From contig JAHHHN010000004.1 of assembly GCA_019359325.1 (NCBI GenBank), positions 62,001-126,000 of the forward strand: DNA of 64,000 nt, written 5' to 3'. The stretch is from Mojavia pulchra JT2-VF2. GTDB taxonomy: Bacteria; Cyanobacteriota; Cyanobacteriia; Cyanobacteriales; Nostocaceae. The stretch's first letter is position 1. Each line of letters opens with the position of its first letter. Positions 47,221 through 55,705 of this stretch are shown one piece after another. The position numbers were made by a program, and so were the translations under genes. The notes under the pieces were generated by a model. That model had not been told where the DNA came from. It saw only the letters and a list, made by a program, of their open reading frames with translations, and did not search any database.

Positions 47221-48570
47221 ATGGTTAAAATAGTTACCCGTAAATTTATAGGCGAACAAAATGTTTATGACATTGGGGTTGAGCGTGACCATAATTTTGT
47301 CATCAAAAATGGTTTAGTAGCTTCCAATTGCTTCAATAAATCTCATTCAACCGCCTATGGGTATGTAACTTATCAAACAGCATATTTAAAAGCTAATTAT
47401 CCATTAGAGTATATGGCGGCACTGTTGACGGCTAACAGTGGCGATACAGACAAGGTGCAGAAATATATCTCCACCTGTATGAGTATGAATATTCAAATAG
47501 AGCCGCCAGATATTAATCGCTCTGGTGTGGATTTTACACCAGTGGCAGGAAAAATTTTGTTTGGATTTTCGGCAGTTCGCAATGTCGGACAGAATGCGAT
47601 CGCCTGTATTTTGTCAGCCAGAGAAGAAGGTGGGGAGTTTAAATCTCTAGGGGATTTTTGCGATCGTGTAGATTTGCGTGCTGTTAACCGCAGAACTTTA
47701 GAGTCACTAATCTCTTGTGGAGCTTTTGACAAAATTCAACCCAACCGTCACCAATTAATCCAAGACCTACCATTAGTATACGATTGGGCACAATCCCGCG
47801 CCAAAGATCGAGCTAGCGGACAGGGAAGTATCTTTGATTTGTTAGGGGGATTTTCTACTACTAGTAATAAACCTGTAAATAATGCTTTTGAAATCGCTCC
47901 CAAAGCTCAAGCTGTTTCCGATTTTCCACCACAAGAAAAATTGCGGATGGAAAAAGAACTCTTAGGCTTTTATGTATCAGACCATCCCCTCAAGTCTCTT
48001 AAACAATCATCTTCAGTTCTAGCGCCTATTAACCTTTCGCAGCTTGGCGAACAAAGGGAAGACACAATGCTTTGTGCGGTTGTCATGCTCAATGGTGTGA
48101 AAAAGGTGATCACCAAAAAAGGCGATCCAATGGCGATTTTACAAATAGAAGATTTAACTTCACAATCAGAAGCAGTGGTCTTTCCCAAAAATTACGAACG
48201 TATTAGTTCTTTACTCCAAGTTGATGCTAGGTTGATTATTTGGGGTAAAGTAGACCGACGAGACGAGCAAACTCAATTGATTGTTGAAGATGCAGAACTA
48301 GTTGATACCGTAAAACTAGTAATGGTAGAACTAACTCCCCAACAAGCAGTTACTATTGAAGAACGCGATCGCCTCAGAACGATTTTAAAAGAACAATCAG
48401 GGGACAAAGAAAAAGCAAAGATACCTGTGATTGGCATTGTACAGGCTGGTAATTCTCGTCAACTCGTCCGTTTTGGTAGGCAATTTTGGGTGCAAGATTC
48501 TCTAACTACTGTGATAGCTCTTCAAAATGCCAGATTTCCTGCTCATATAAAACCGCTTACTAGTAGTTGA
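47221..48570 (+). CDS. dnaE: DnaE C-terminal half with split intein C-fragment
   Basis: The first 36 residues (start MVKIVTRKFIGEQNVYDIGV, ending NGLVASN) are the IntC part of the cyanobacterial DnaE split intein; Cys-Phe-Asn follows as the C-extein junction at 47329. In the cell this part joins the DnaE-N/IntN protein made from a distant gene and trans-splices to give the whole alpha subunit of DNA polymerase III. The extein half carries an HHH region (CDRVDLRAVNRRTLESLISC) and an OB-fold (LCAVVMLNGVKKVITKKGDP). I place the start at ATG 47221, preceded by GGGAAAG, rather than the TTG at 47212. Confidence 0.97.
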   Translation: MVKIVTRKFIGEQNVYDIGVERDHNFVIKNGLVASNCFNKSHSTAYGYVTYQTAYLKANYPLEYMAALLTANSGDTDKVQKYISTCMSMNIQIEPPDINRSGVDFTPVAGKILFGFSAVRNVGQNAIACILSAREEGGEFKSLGDFCDRVDLRAVNRRTLESLISCGAFDKIQPNRHQLIQDLPLVYDWAQSRAKDRASGQGSIFDLLGGFSTTSNKPVNNAFEIAPKAQAVSDFPPQEKLRMEKELLGFYVSDHPLKSLKQSSSVLAPINLSQLGEQREDTMLCAVVMLNGVKKVITKKGDPMAILQIEDLTSQSEAVVFPKNYERISSLLQVDARLIIWGKVDRRDEQTQLIVEDAELVDTVKLVMVELTPQQAVTIEERDRLRTILKEQSGDKEKAKIPVIGIVQAGNSRQLVRFGRQFWVQDSLTTVIALQNARFPAHIKPLTSS

Positions 48571-48816
48571 AGCTAAAAGATAAAAAATTTACCACTACTA
48601 AAGTTTCGTTTAAAGACGTTTTTTTATCGTCATACTTAAAATTGCTGAAGTAGCTTGACATAGAATTTACTCCTACGTCAACAGTATATAGCCGTAGCTA
48701 AATGGCTATATAGACGTTTATTTGGTTACTTTTGCGGATGATTACTTCCCTGACTAAATGGTATCTTTTTATGCCATGGCGTTTCAGCCATAACCAGGGG
48801 AAGGAGTAAGGACTTG

Positions 48817-49359
48817 ATGATTGTCAATGAGCTACATAAATTTGTTTCATATTGTAAAAGAATTCAACCCCAAACGCAGGAAGATATCAAAAAGTTTTTT
48901 GAGGGAGTGATTGCTTTTCCCTACGATAAAGAACTTCTATTACAAGCTTATTTATTTTTAAATATTCAAAAATTCTTTCCCTCATGCACTGAATTACTAC
49001 TATTTGAAAAGTCTCCGATTGCAGATTATACAGATTTGGGAAAATGTGATTTCCTTTTTCTTACATTACAAGGTAATTTGTTTTTAATTGAAACTAAATT
49101 TATTGATACAGAAGCAACAGGAGCCACAGAAAGAAAACGAAGAAATAAGCACAGAAACAAAGTTTTTGAACAAGTTATTACATTAAAAAGCCGATTTAGT
49201 GAATATTGGAGTATCAGAAATGAGCAATTAGAATGTGGAGTATTTACTACAGATCCAGAACTAGATTGGCGGGGAAATGGCGTGAATGTGATTACTAAAT
49301 CAGTAACTATAGATAATCTTGAGCAATGGCGAAGAAACTATCAAATAAATAAGCTATAA
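48817..49359 (+). CDS. PD-(D/E)XK-like hypothetical protein
   Basis: This 180-residue protein carries GKCDFLFLTLQGNLFLIETK, in which Asp and a downstream E-x-K have the spacing of a restriction-type nuclease core. A basic ERKRRNKHRNKVFEQVITL helix follows. It may be a DNA or RNA nuclease of a REase-like family. No methylase or toxin partner is adjacent. The frame offers TTG at 48814 directly before ATG 48817; GGGGAAGGAG lies 13 bases upstream. Confidence 0.6.
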   Translation: MIVNELHKFVSYCKRIQPQTQEDIKKFFEGVIAFPYDKELLLQAYLFLNIQKFFPSCTELLLFEKSPIADYTDLGKCDFLFLTLQGNLFLIETKFIDTEATGATERKRRNKHRNKVFEQVITLKSRFSEYWSIRNEQLECGVFTTDPELDWRGNGVNVITKSVTIDNLEQWRRNYQINKL

Positions 49360-49494
49360 AAAAATTCCAAAAAATCCTATCATGGCAGTTTAATACTATT
49401 TTGCTCCAATATCGCCATAAATAGGCAGCAAGCAAAAATAATATGTATCTCGGATTTAGGGAATTAGTACGAGATGAAGTAACATAAGAGCAAA

Positions 49495-49625
49495 ATATAG
49501 CAATCCGATTTGATTTCTGAATCACTCGTAGAGGTAAGGGACTGGGGATTGGGGACTGGGGGCTGGGAAGAAGGAATAAAGGTGTACTGAATTTTGTTCA
49601 AAAATCAAATATGAGTCCTATATAA
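49495..49625. repeat. 131-bp direct repeat, left copy
   Basis: The sequence starts ATATAGCAATCCGATTTG and ends GAGTCCTATATAA. It matches the right copy at 50486-50616 over 131 bases with one difference (GGGGGCTG versus GGGGACTG) inside its STRR-like core. Both copies have the same orientation and bracket the Nif11-type gene. Confidence 0.9.
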
Positions 49626-49798
49626 TTAATTTGAGTTTTAATAAATAAAAATATTAATAATTTTTATTTGCTGGCTACTAAACAAAATTTTAGTTTCAGG
49701 TATTGATCAAATACAACTTTTATCCTCATCAATAAATTTTTACAACACAAGTTGATAGCTTTTTGGTACAACGTATAAGCCCTATATTTATTGACTAT
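49626..49798. other. AT-rich spacer downstream of Nif11 gene
   Basis: The spacer between the left direct-repeat copy and the hairpin at 49799 is very AT-rich and has no gene. Confidence 0.35.
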
Positions 49799-49828
49799 CC
49801 TGACTCAGATCGTCATGTCTGAGTCAGG
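49799..49828 (-). terminator. Hairpin downstream of Nif11-type gene
   Basis: An 11-bp perfect stem CCTGACTCAGA/TCTGAGTCAGG with an 8-base loop lies about 105 bases past the Nif11 gene stop. There is no T-run on the minus strand, so it is a candidate 3'-end structure only. Confidence 0.45.
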
Positions 49829-49932
49829 TAAATGTAGGATTAATAAAAAACTATTTGCTTCAAGCTAGGGATACTCCAAGTGGAAGACTCACTACGTTAG
49901 CCTTAATTTTGGGTATTTACCTGAACACACTA

Positions 49933-50166
49933 TTATCTAGGATTAATGTGACGTCTAGGCCCCCACCCTGGATTGACAATTGCTGCCAAATCTTCTTCAG
50001 ACAATTTGCTGATTTCAGACTCTAGCTCTTGGATAGTGAAGTCATAACCACGCTCTTTAGCAATCTTCATGAATGTTTCTGAGTCAGCTGTTGCTTTGAG
50101 TCTTTCCTTAAGCGCTTGATCTTGTTTAACGGCTTTAAAAAGTTGAGCAGCATTTTGCTGTGACAT
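49933..50166 (-). CDS. Nif11-type leader peptide (RiPP precursor-like)
   Basis: This 77-residue protein has the Nif11 domain: MSQQNAAQLFKAVKQDQALK, then ETFMKIAKERGYDFTIQELE and the segment LSEEDLAAIVNPG. The last 10 residues (WGPRRHINPR) follow the PG and could be a very short tail or core. Nif11 leaders usually guide modification of cyanobacterial RiPP precursors, but there is no Cys, Ser or Thr in this tail, and no maturase or transporter gene is near. AGGAGATGG is a good ribosome-binding site. It could be a non-precursor member of the family. Confidence 0.85.
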   Translation of the reverse strand: MSQQNAAQLFKAVKQDQALKERLKATADSETFMKIAKERGYDFTIQELESEISKLSEEDLAAIVNPGWGPRRHINPR

Positions 50167-50485
50167 GATAGTCCATCTCCTGTTTTAAATATCAGGTTTG
50201 AAGGTATTATTTTGACTTATGTAGTTTCGCCAAATCGAGTAGTGGTCTTTTAACTTGTGAAATACATTTTGGCTAAGTCTTCGCATACTATGCCGAAGAC
50301 CATAGCTAGAAATGTGATGTCAATAAAAACGCTGTAATGATAAAATCACTAACCTCTAGAATCAGGCTAATGATTAAATTTAGTGCAGTATGAAATCATA
50401 TCCCAGAGATACGTATAGATGTATCCATCAAACGGCTGAGTTTACGGATGCGATTAAGAGTAGCAAGGTGTTGAGCAACGTCTAT
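50167..50485. other. Region upstream of Nif11 gene
   Basis: About 320 bases that must include the Nif11 gene promoter. No gene is recognised. The right direct-repeat copy begins at 50486. Confidence 0.4.
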
Positions 50486-50616
50486 ATATAGCAATCCGAT
50501 TTGATTTCTGAATCACTCGTAGAGGTAAGGGACTGGGGATTGGGGACTGGGGACTGGGAAGAAGGAATAAAGGTGTACTGAATTTTGTTCAAAAATCAAA
50601 TATGAGTCCTATATAA
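50486..50616. repeat. 131-bp direct repeat, right copy
   Basis: This copy is near-identical to 49495-49625. The distance between copies, start to start, is 991 bases. See the left copy for the single difference. Confidence 0.9.
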
Positions 50617-50968
50617 CTTACGATGCGATTGCACTAGCACTGCACAAACATGAGTACGGCTGATGCTGACTCAATCACTTTTTCTCGCAAGTGCTAATCA
50701 ACAAAACTTAAAGTTATAAAGATACAACTACGGCACACCTCTTAAACTGTAAAAGCTATGCTGATTAAAGTGGTAGTCAGTGCTTCTTCCCTAGATTTGC
50801 TAGTGCCATACGCCATTGCAGCCTGTACAAACTTTCCCTAGTCCACAGCAGTGGAAATGTTACTTCTCAAAATGCAAAGGCGAACCTGCCCTAAGAGTTG
50901 CACTTAGGTAAACAAGATAGTGCAATACAAGGGACGATCAATCAGCGCATAAAAGAGGTAAAGAAAAA
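50617..50968. other. Intergenic region before DUF6464 gene
   Basis: About 350 bases without a supported gene or repeat array. The ribosome-binding-like AGAGG lies 14 bases before the GTG at 50969. Confidence 0.35.
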
Positions 50969-51295
50969 GTGTTAAGAACTTTTTTGGTGATCGTCATTGG
51001 TTTCTTGCCATCTCTATTTTCCTTGTGGGTAATCCGTAAAAATTATTTACGGACACGCTTAAGGATGAGGCAAGCAGCGATGAACTTTTCTGTAGTAAGA
51101 AGACCGCAAAACATCAGACAATTAGAGGGCGATCGCTACTATTTAGAAGGGGTAGGTTACCTCGTTGGCGACATCAGCTGCAAATTTAATGCTCGCTCCG
51201 GCTATATCCGCTGTGCTGTCAATCCTAATGGCCCCTGTCAGGGATGCCGTTACTATGAACCAAGGGAATTGGCTGACAGTGAACATAAAATTTAA
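50969..51295 (+). CDS. DUF6464 membrane-anchored protein
   Basis: The GTG start is followed by one N-terminal membrane helix (TFLVIVIGFLPSLFSLWVIR) and a basic stretch. The C-terminal half has ARSGYIRCAVNPNGPCQGCR-YYE, the cysteine pattern of DUF6464, a small cyanobacterial family. The three or four Cys may bind a metal. A HIP1 site lies in the coding part. Role unknown. Confidence 0.75.
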   Translation: MLRTFLVIVIGFLPSLFSLWVIRKNYLRTRLRMRQAAMNFSVVRRPQNIRQLEGDRYYLEGVGYLVGDISCKFNARSGYIRCAVNPNGPCQGCRYYEPRELADSEHKI

Positions 51296-51399
51296 GATTC
51301 TTCAAAGCTCTAGATTTTTCCGTAATCTTTATAGCGACATTACTGCCAAGTGATGTATTTGTTGCTAACAACCAAGTGCCAGCAAATTTTATAAAAGAG

Positions 51400-51507
51400 A
51401 TGCGATCGCGTATGTTTGAAAATCAAGAAAAGTTAATGCAAAATATTCTAGCTGCTAACGTTAAACAACATTATCAAATCATAGAAAAACACAAAGGTAA
51501 AATATAA
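51400..51507 (+). CDS. Possible small protein or gene remnant
   Basis: A 35-codon frame (MRSRMFENQEKLMQNILAAN ...) is preceded in the same frame by LLPSDVFVANNQVPANFIKE, which looks protein-like but has no start codon. It may be the 3' end of a lost gene. No family is recognised. Confidence 0.25.
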   Translation: MRSRMFENQEKLMQNILAANVKQHYQIIEKHKGKI

Positions 51508-51753
51508 ATAATCTTTGACATTTAGTAAGGAGCATAATTTGTAATTTACTTGCCAATAACAACTTTGCAAAAACAAATTTCAAATTAAAATATTACTATT
51601 GTTAAGTAAGCCGACACAATAAAATCAAGCTGTGTAAAGAAAGATAAACAAGACTCAAATCCTTTTTCCCCCTGCTCCTTGCCCCCTGCCTGATCACAAC
51701 GATAATTCTTTACACCGACCTACTCATATCTGCCGAACTGTTGTATAAATTCG

Positions 51754-52191
51754 ATGACTATCTACTTTTATACTACTCGTGAACAATATGGTTGTTTTTC
51801 TAACTTTTCGCCTCATGGCTTTGAGCTAGATGGATTATATTGGTATACAAGCGAACACTATTTTCAAGCACAAAAGTTTATTAATACTTTCCATTTAGAA
51901 CAAATCCGTTTAGCAAGAACTCCTAAGGATGCTGCGAAAATGGGGCGAGAAAGAACCCGTCCTCTGCGTCCAGATTGGGAGCAAGTAAAAGACGAGATTA
52001 TGCGAAAAGCGGTATTACGCAAATTTGAAATCCATAGAGATATTAGGGAAATTTTGCTTTCCACAGACAATGAAGAAATTGTTGAAAACTCTCCCATCGA
52101 TAGTTACTGGGGTTGTGGATCTGATGGAAGTGGTAAAAATATGTTGGGAATAATTTTAATGGAAGTACGAGAAATACTGCGCCATGCCTAA
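51754..52191 (+). CDS. NADAR-family (YbiA-like) N-glycosidase
   Basis: The family signature is present: FYTTREQYGCFSNFSPHGFE, then LYWYTSEHYFQAQKF (catalytic Glu region), ARTPKDAAKMGRERTRPLRP and the late SYWGCGSDGSGKNMLGIILM. NADAR proteins split N-glycosidic bonds in damaged riboflavin intermediates or ADP-ribosyl adducts; some reverse DNA ADP-ribosylation by DarT-like toxins. No such toxin is adjacent. Its 145 residues are typical. Confidence 0.88.
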   Translation: MTIYFYTTREQYGCFSNFSPHGFELDGLYWYTSEHYFQAQKFINTFHLEQIRLARTPKDAAKMGRERTRPLRPDWEQVKDEIMRKAVLRKFEIHRDIREILLSTDNEEIVENSPIDSYWGCGSDGSGKNMLGIILMEVREILRHA

Positions 52192-52457
52192 AGTGCAGAG
52201 ATTGGCAGCAGTAATGTTGTAAACTAATATTGTTACTGTTATTGCTATCTCTTACAAAGTTATAAAATAAGTATTCAGCAGCAAGCTATAACAAAGCGTA
52301 AAACTTTGTATCGAGAATTAGCAAAATTAGGTATTGTGGCGCTTTCCAGGAGAATTTTACTAGATTTCTTTAAAATACCCGCTTGCCTAAATTTACAATA
52401 ACTGTATTCTCTATAAAGTAACTTGAAGTAGTACCCTCTCGCAGGAGCAAAGTAATT

Positions 52458-52760
52458 ATGCCTTTAACGACAAAAATCAAGAAATATTGTAAATGGTTTT
52501 GGGATGAATCCCTGGGAGGAGATTACGACACTTGGGGTACTAGCACCTACTTTATGGAAGTTGGTCATAATTTATGTGCGATTAGACAAATAGAGGTTTA
52601 CGAAAACGGAAACGTATTGTTTTATGATGGCAGCCACTTTGCAGATAACTATGGGATGTTAAGCGATAAGCCGCTAAATGAAGAGGATATTCAAGAGTTT
52701 GGCATTACTAAAGCCGAATTTGAGCAAATCTGGAATACAAAAACACCAATGAATAGATGA
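52458..52760 (+). CDS. Hypothetical protein, possibly DUF6881-like
   Basis: This 100-residue protein has FMEVGHNLCAIRQIEVYENG and VLFYDGSHFADNYGML followed by an acidic helix ending FEQIWN. The order 'R-x-I/V-E-V/F-x-x-x-G' recalls the DUF6881 family of small immunity- or defence-associated proteins, but the match is by eye only. AGGAG lies about 13 bases before the ATG. No signal peptide. Confidence 0.5.
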   Translation: MPLTTKIKKYCKWFWDESLGGDYDTWGTSTYFMEVGHNLCAIRQIEVYENGNVLFYDGSHFADNYGMLSDKPLNEEDIQEFGITKAEFEQIWNTKTPMNR

Positions 52761-53101
52761 GGGTATTTGCCAGATATAGAGAAATATCTGAATCCTCAAA
52801 CCATAACAGCATTGCAAATGTCTGTAAACGTGTAGTGGCTTTTAGTTAGATATATTTTGGACATTGAAAAGTATTTAATGACCGAAATTTAGATATTTTT
52901 TAGACGATAGTTATAGTAAATCGTCTCTCATTAATTTAATGTGAATTTTAGCCTGATTAAACACTCTAAAGCTAGAAAAGCAGTTGCTGTACTGCATCTA
53001 GTGTCAGTTTAGGGTCAAGAGAATAGGAAATATCTAAGTAAAAATGTATTTGGGATTTTGGGAATACTAAATACATCACCAAACTCAACAGGATTTGGTC
53101 G
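52761..53101. other. Intergenic region before TPR gene
   Basis: About 340 bases with no gene, RNA or repeat array that I can support. Confidence 0.35.
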
Positions 53102-54202
53102 ATGTCTACAAGCAAAGAAAATCCTAGCTTAAAAAATACAGTTCCCTTACAAGTCCCAGCAAAATCCTTGAAACCAACAAAGCGCAATACAATTGCCCAC
53201 GACTTTGGGCAAGGCTTATCAGAAGAGACAGTCCTTTCACAAGAAGGTGACGGACAGTTATTAGAAGCATCCAAGTTACTGCGACAAGGAGTTCAACAGC
53301 AGCAAGCAGGTGATTTAAATACTGCTATGAAGTCCTTAGAACAATCCCTGGTGCTGTTTCAAGCTGTTGGTGATTTCCAAAAACAGGGACAGGTACTTTC
53401 TTTGTTAGCATTGGTAGCTTACACCGTAGGGGACTATAAGAACACTATCTCCTACTCTCAACAGTGTTTATCTTTAACAAAAGATACTTCAAATGCATTC
53501 ATAAAAATGCAAGTGCTGTCTCATTTGGGTAATGCTTACCGTCATTTAAACGATTATGACAAAGCTATTCAGTGTTTAGAAGAATGTTTAAAGATAACCC
53601 AGCAGAAGCAAGACAAGCGTAGTCAAGTGGCGACGCTGAATAATCTGGGATTGGTCTATAAAGCTTTGGGTAGTGTTGCACGAGCAATTGAGTATCAAGA
53701 GCAAAGCTTAAAAATTGTGCAAGAACTCCAAGACCGATGCGGTGAAGAACAGGTACTAAAGAATCTGGGCAATGCTTGGTATGCATTAGACAATTACCCA
53801 AATGCGATCGCCTACTATGAAAAGTGTGTACTATTATCACGCTCCCTGAACAACCTTCGCAGCGCTATTCACGTACTGAAAAATTTAGGTAATGCCTACT
53901 ATGCCACTGGCGATTATGCTAAAGCCATTGTGTATTACCAGGAGCGTTTGCAATTAGCCAGAGAACTTCAAGATAAGCGCAGCGAGGAACAGTCACTAGG
54001 GAGTTTAGGAGTTGCTTGTGAAGCCTTAAGTGATTATGCTAAAGCGATTACATACTATGAAGAACGTTTATTGTTAGCTAGGGCTATGAAAGACCGTCGC
54101 AGCCAAGAACAAGCTCTAGCCAACCTTAAACTTGCTTGCTACGCCATAGGCAATTACGCCAAAGCAATGCAATACCAAGATTGGAAATCGACAAACAGTT
54201 AA
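53102..54202 (+). CDS. TPR-repeat protein (LGN/Rapsyn-like type)
   Basis: After a basic, low-complexity start of about 60 residues, this 366-residue protein consists of about seven TPR units of 40 residues, typified by LGNAYRHLNDYDKAIQCLEE, LGNAWYALDNYPNAIAYYEK and LGNAYYATGDYAKAIVYYQE. The 40-residue period is that of the LGN/kinesin-light-chain-type repeats found in bacterial regulators. It is a protein-protein interaction scaffold in the cytoplasm. No effector domain is attached. Confidence 0.85.
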   Translation: MSTSKENPSLKNTVPLQVPAKSLKPTKRNTIAHDFGQGLSEETVLSQEGDGQLLEASKLLRQGVQQQQAGDLNTAMKSLEQSLVLFQAVGDFQKQGQVLSLLALVAYTVGDYKNTISYSQQCLSLTKDTSNAFIKMQVLSHLGNAYRHLNDYDKAIQCLEECLKITQQKQDKRSQVATLNNLGLVYKALGSVARAIEYQEQSLKIVQELQDRCGEEQVLKNLGNAWYALDNYPNAIAYYEKCVLLSRSLNNLRSAIHVLKNLGNAYYATGDYAKAIVYYQERLQLARELQDKRSEEQSLGSLGVACEALSDYAKAITYYEERLLLARAMKDRRSQEQALANLKLACYAIGNYAKAMQYQDWKSTNS

Positions 54203-54217
54203 ATATCTGCCTTGAAA

Positions 54218-54530
54218 ATGGGGCATGGGGCATTGGGCATTGGATAAAGAAGACAAGGAGCATGGGGGATGGGGGGACAAGAAGCAAGAGTTAATCATGG
54301 TTCTTTCCCCTTGTCCCCCTTCGGGTACCCTTCGAGAACCCCTTCGGGGAACGCAGTCGCCTGCGGAGGAGCCAGCGCGGTCTTGGGGGTCTCCCCCATG
54401 AGCGGCTGGCGTTGGAAACCCTACCAAGAGCGCTGTCTCACCTTGTCCCCTTGTCCCCTTGTCTCCCCTGCTAAGAGCTCTTTGCACAAGCTGCTTTTTC
54501 CCAGCTCCCAGTCTTCAGTCCCCATTTCCT
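54218..54530. repeat. STRR and GC-rich repeat mosaic
   Basis: GGGGCAT, GGGGGAT and CTTGTCC heptamer arrays flank a CCCTTCGGG...GGTCTTGGGGGTCTCCCCC block (54310-54410). The GC-rich block is shared in part with 27840-27900. Confidence 0.75.
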
Positions 54531-54636
54531 TTTTCATTAGGACTGCCTTCAAATCCTGCAAGGCTAAGGAGGATGGCATTGCCTTGCTCATGACCGATTG
54601 TTGCTCAAACGAATCGATACAACTGATACAATAAAA

Positions 54637-54768
54637 GTTCTATCAAATACTGTGGGACACACAGAAATTCAAGCTTGTGGAGAGACTGTAAGACTCATTG
54701 GTACTTGTGCCAAAAAGCGGGTTTCTAAGAAACAAGAATCTCCCGCCACAGCTCCCGCTTGGCGGTGA
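54637..54768 (+). pseudogene. 3' remnant of IS605-type TnpB gene
   Basis: In one frame this stretch reads VLSNTVGHTEIQACGETVRL and on to ATAPAWR, stop at 54766. The GHTEIxACGE pattern is the usual C-terminal tail of cyanobacterial IS200/IS605 TnpB proteins. No TnpB core (RuvC motifs) lies upstream, where the repeat mosaic begins instead. The element therefore survives only as its end. A GTTTCTAAGAAAC palindrome at 54721-54733 lies within it. Confidence 0.7.
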
Positions 54769-54885
54769 GAGTGTCAAAAAACAATTTCCAGTAATAACTC
54801 ATTTCTGAGAAATCCCCAACACAACAAGATTTCATTCAGATATTCAGATTCAGACAGGCGCATCGACACCAAAATTTAGATTGTC

Positions 54886-55572
54886 ATGAGCAGTGAAACC
54901 CAACTCAGCCTCTTCGACGACTCAACCTTTAACAAAAGAGATCTGATTCCCACAGACGCCAAGATTCCTATCCCGCCCGATACCTATGCGAATATGACTG
55001 AATTGACACAGCATTGTAATCAGTGCCATCGTTGTGGGTTAGGAGACAACCGTACTCATGCAGTCGTTGGACGCGGGAACCTCAAGGCAACAATCATGGT
55101 TGTAGGGGAAGCACCAGGCCAAAATGAAGATGAAACGGGTTTACCATTTGTAGGTAGATCGGGACAGTTGCTAGAAAAAATTTTGGCATCTGTGAATCTT
55201 AATACTGAAACCGATGTATACATCGCCAATATTAATAAATGCCGTCCTCCAGAAAACCGAGTTCCTACAACTGAAGAGATGGCGGCTTGCTTACCTTATT
55301 TATTAGAACAAATTCGGCTAGTTGACCCCAAAATAATTTTGTTAACAGGTGCAACTGCGGTTAAAGGTTTAACTGGCGATAAACGCGGAATCACCAAAAT
55401 TCGCGGACAGTGGATAGAATGGCAAGGGCGTTTATGTATGCCAATTTTCCACCCTTCATACTTGCTGCGTAATCCTTCTAAAGAAAAAGGCGCGCCTAAA
55501 TGGTTAATGTGGCAGGATATACAGGCGGTACGTGCCAAGTTTGATGAAATTCAAAAAACTAGTGACAGTTAA
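54886..55572 (+). CDS. Family 4 uracil-DNA glycosylase
   Basis: This iron-sulfur enzyme removes uracil from DNA. The cluster cysteines are in TQHCNQCHRCGLGDNRTHAV, INKCRPPENRVP and nearby CLPYLLEQI. Motif A is VGEAPGQNEDETGLPFVGR, and the C-terminal active segment is IFHPSYLLRNPSKEKG. The 228 residues fit UDG type 4/5 of cyanobacteria and thermophiles. It is preceded by a TnpB fossil and ends before a hairpin shared with a convergent gene. Confidence 0.92.
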   Translation: MSSETQLSLFDDSTFNKRDLIPTDAKIPIPPDTYANMTELTQHCNQCHRCGLGDNRTHAVVGRGNLKATIMVVGEAPGQNEDETGLPFVGRSGQLLEKILASVNLNTETDVYIANINKCRPPENRVPTTEEMAACLPYLLEQIRLVDPKIILLTGATAVKGLTGDKRGITKIRGQWIEWQGRLCMPIFHPSYLLRNPSKEKGAPKWLMWQDIQAVRAKFDEIQKTSDS

Positions 55573-55620
55573 TGCGATCGCTGGCGTTTGTGTTGATTAA
55601 ATAATTAGGTTGGAAAGTTT

Positions 55621-55660
55621 CAGAGTCGGTAGTTCATTTACTGTGAACTATCCGACTCTG
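55621..55660. terminator. Hairpin between convergent genes
   Basis: Arms CAGAGTCGGTAGTTCA and TGAACTATCCGACTCTG pair over 16 bases with one bulged A. It lies between the convergent UDG and stress-protein genes, so it may terminate both. No long T-run is present. Confidence 0.65.
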
Positions 55661-55705
55661 ACACTGGAAATAGGTGTTGGCAAAAAAGCGTTGCAGATAT
55701 TGATT

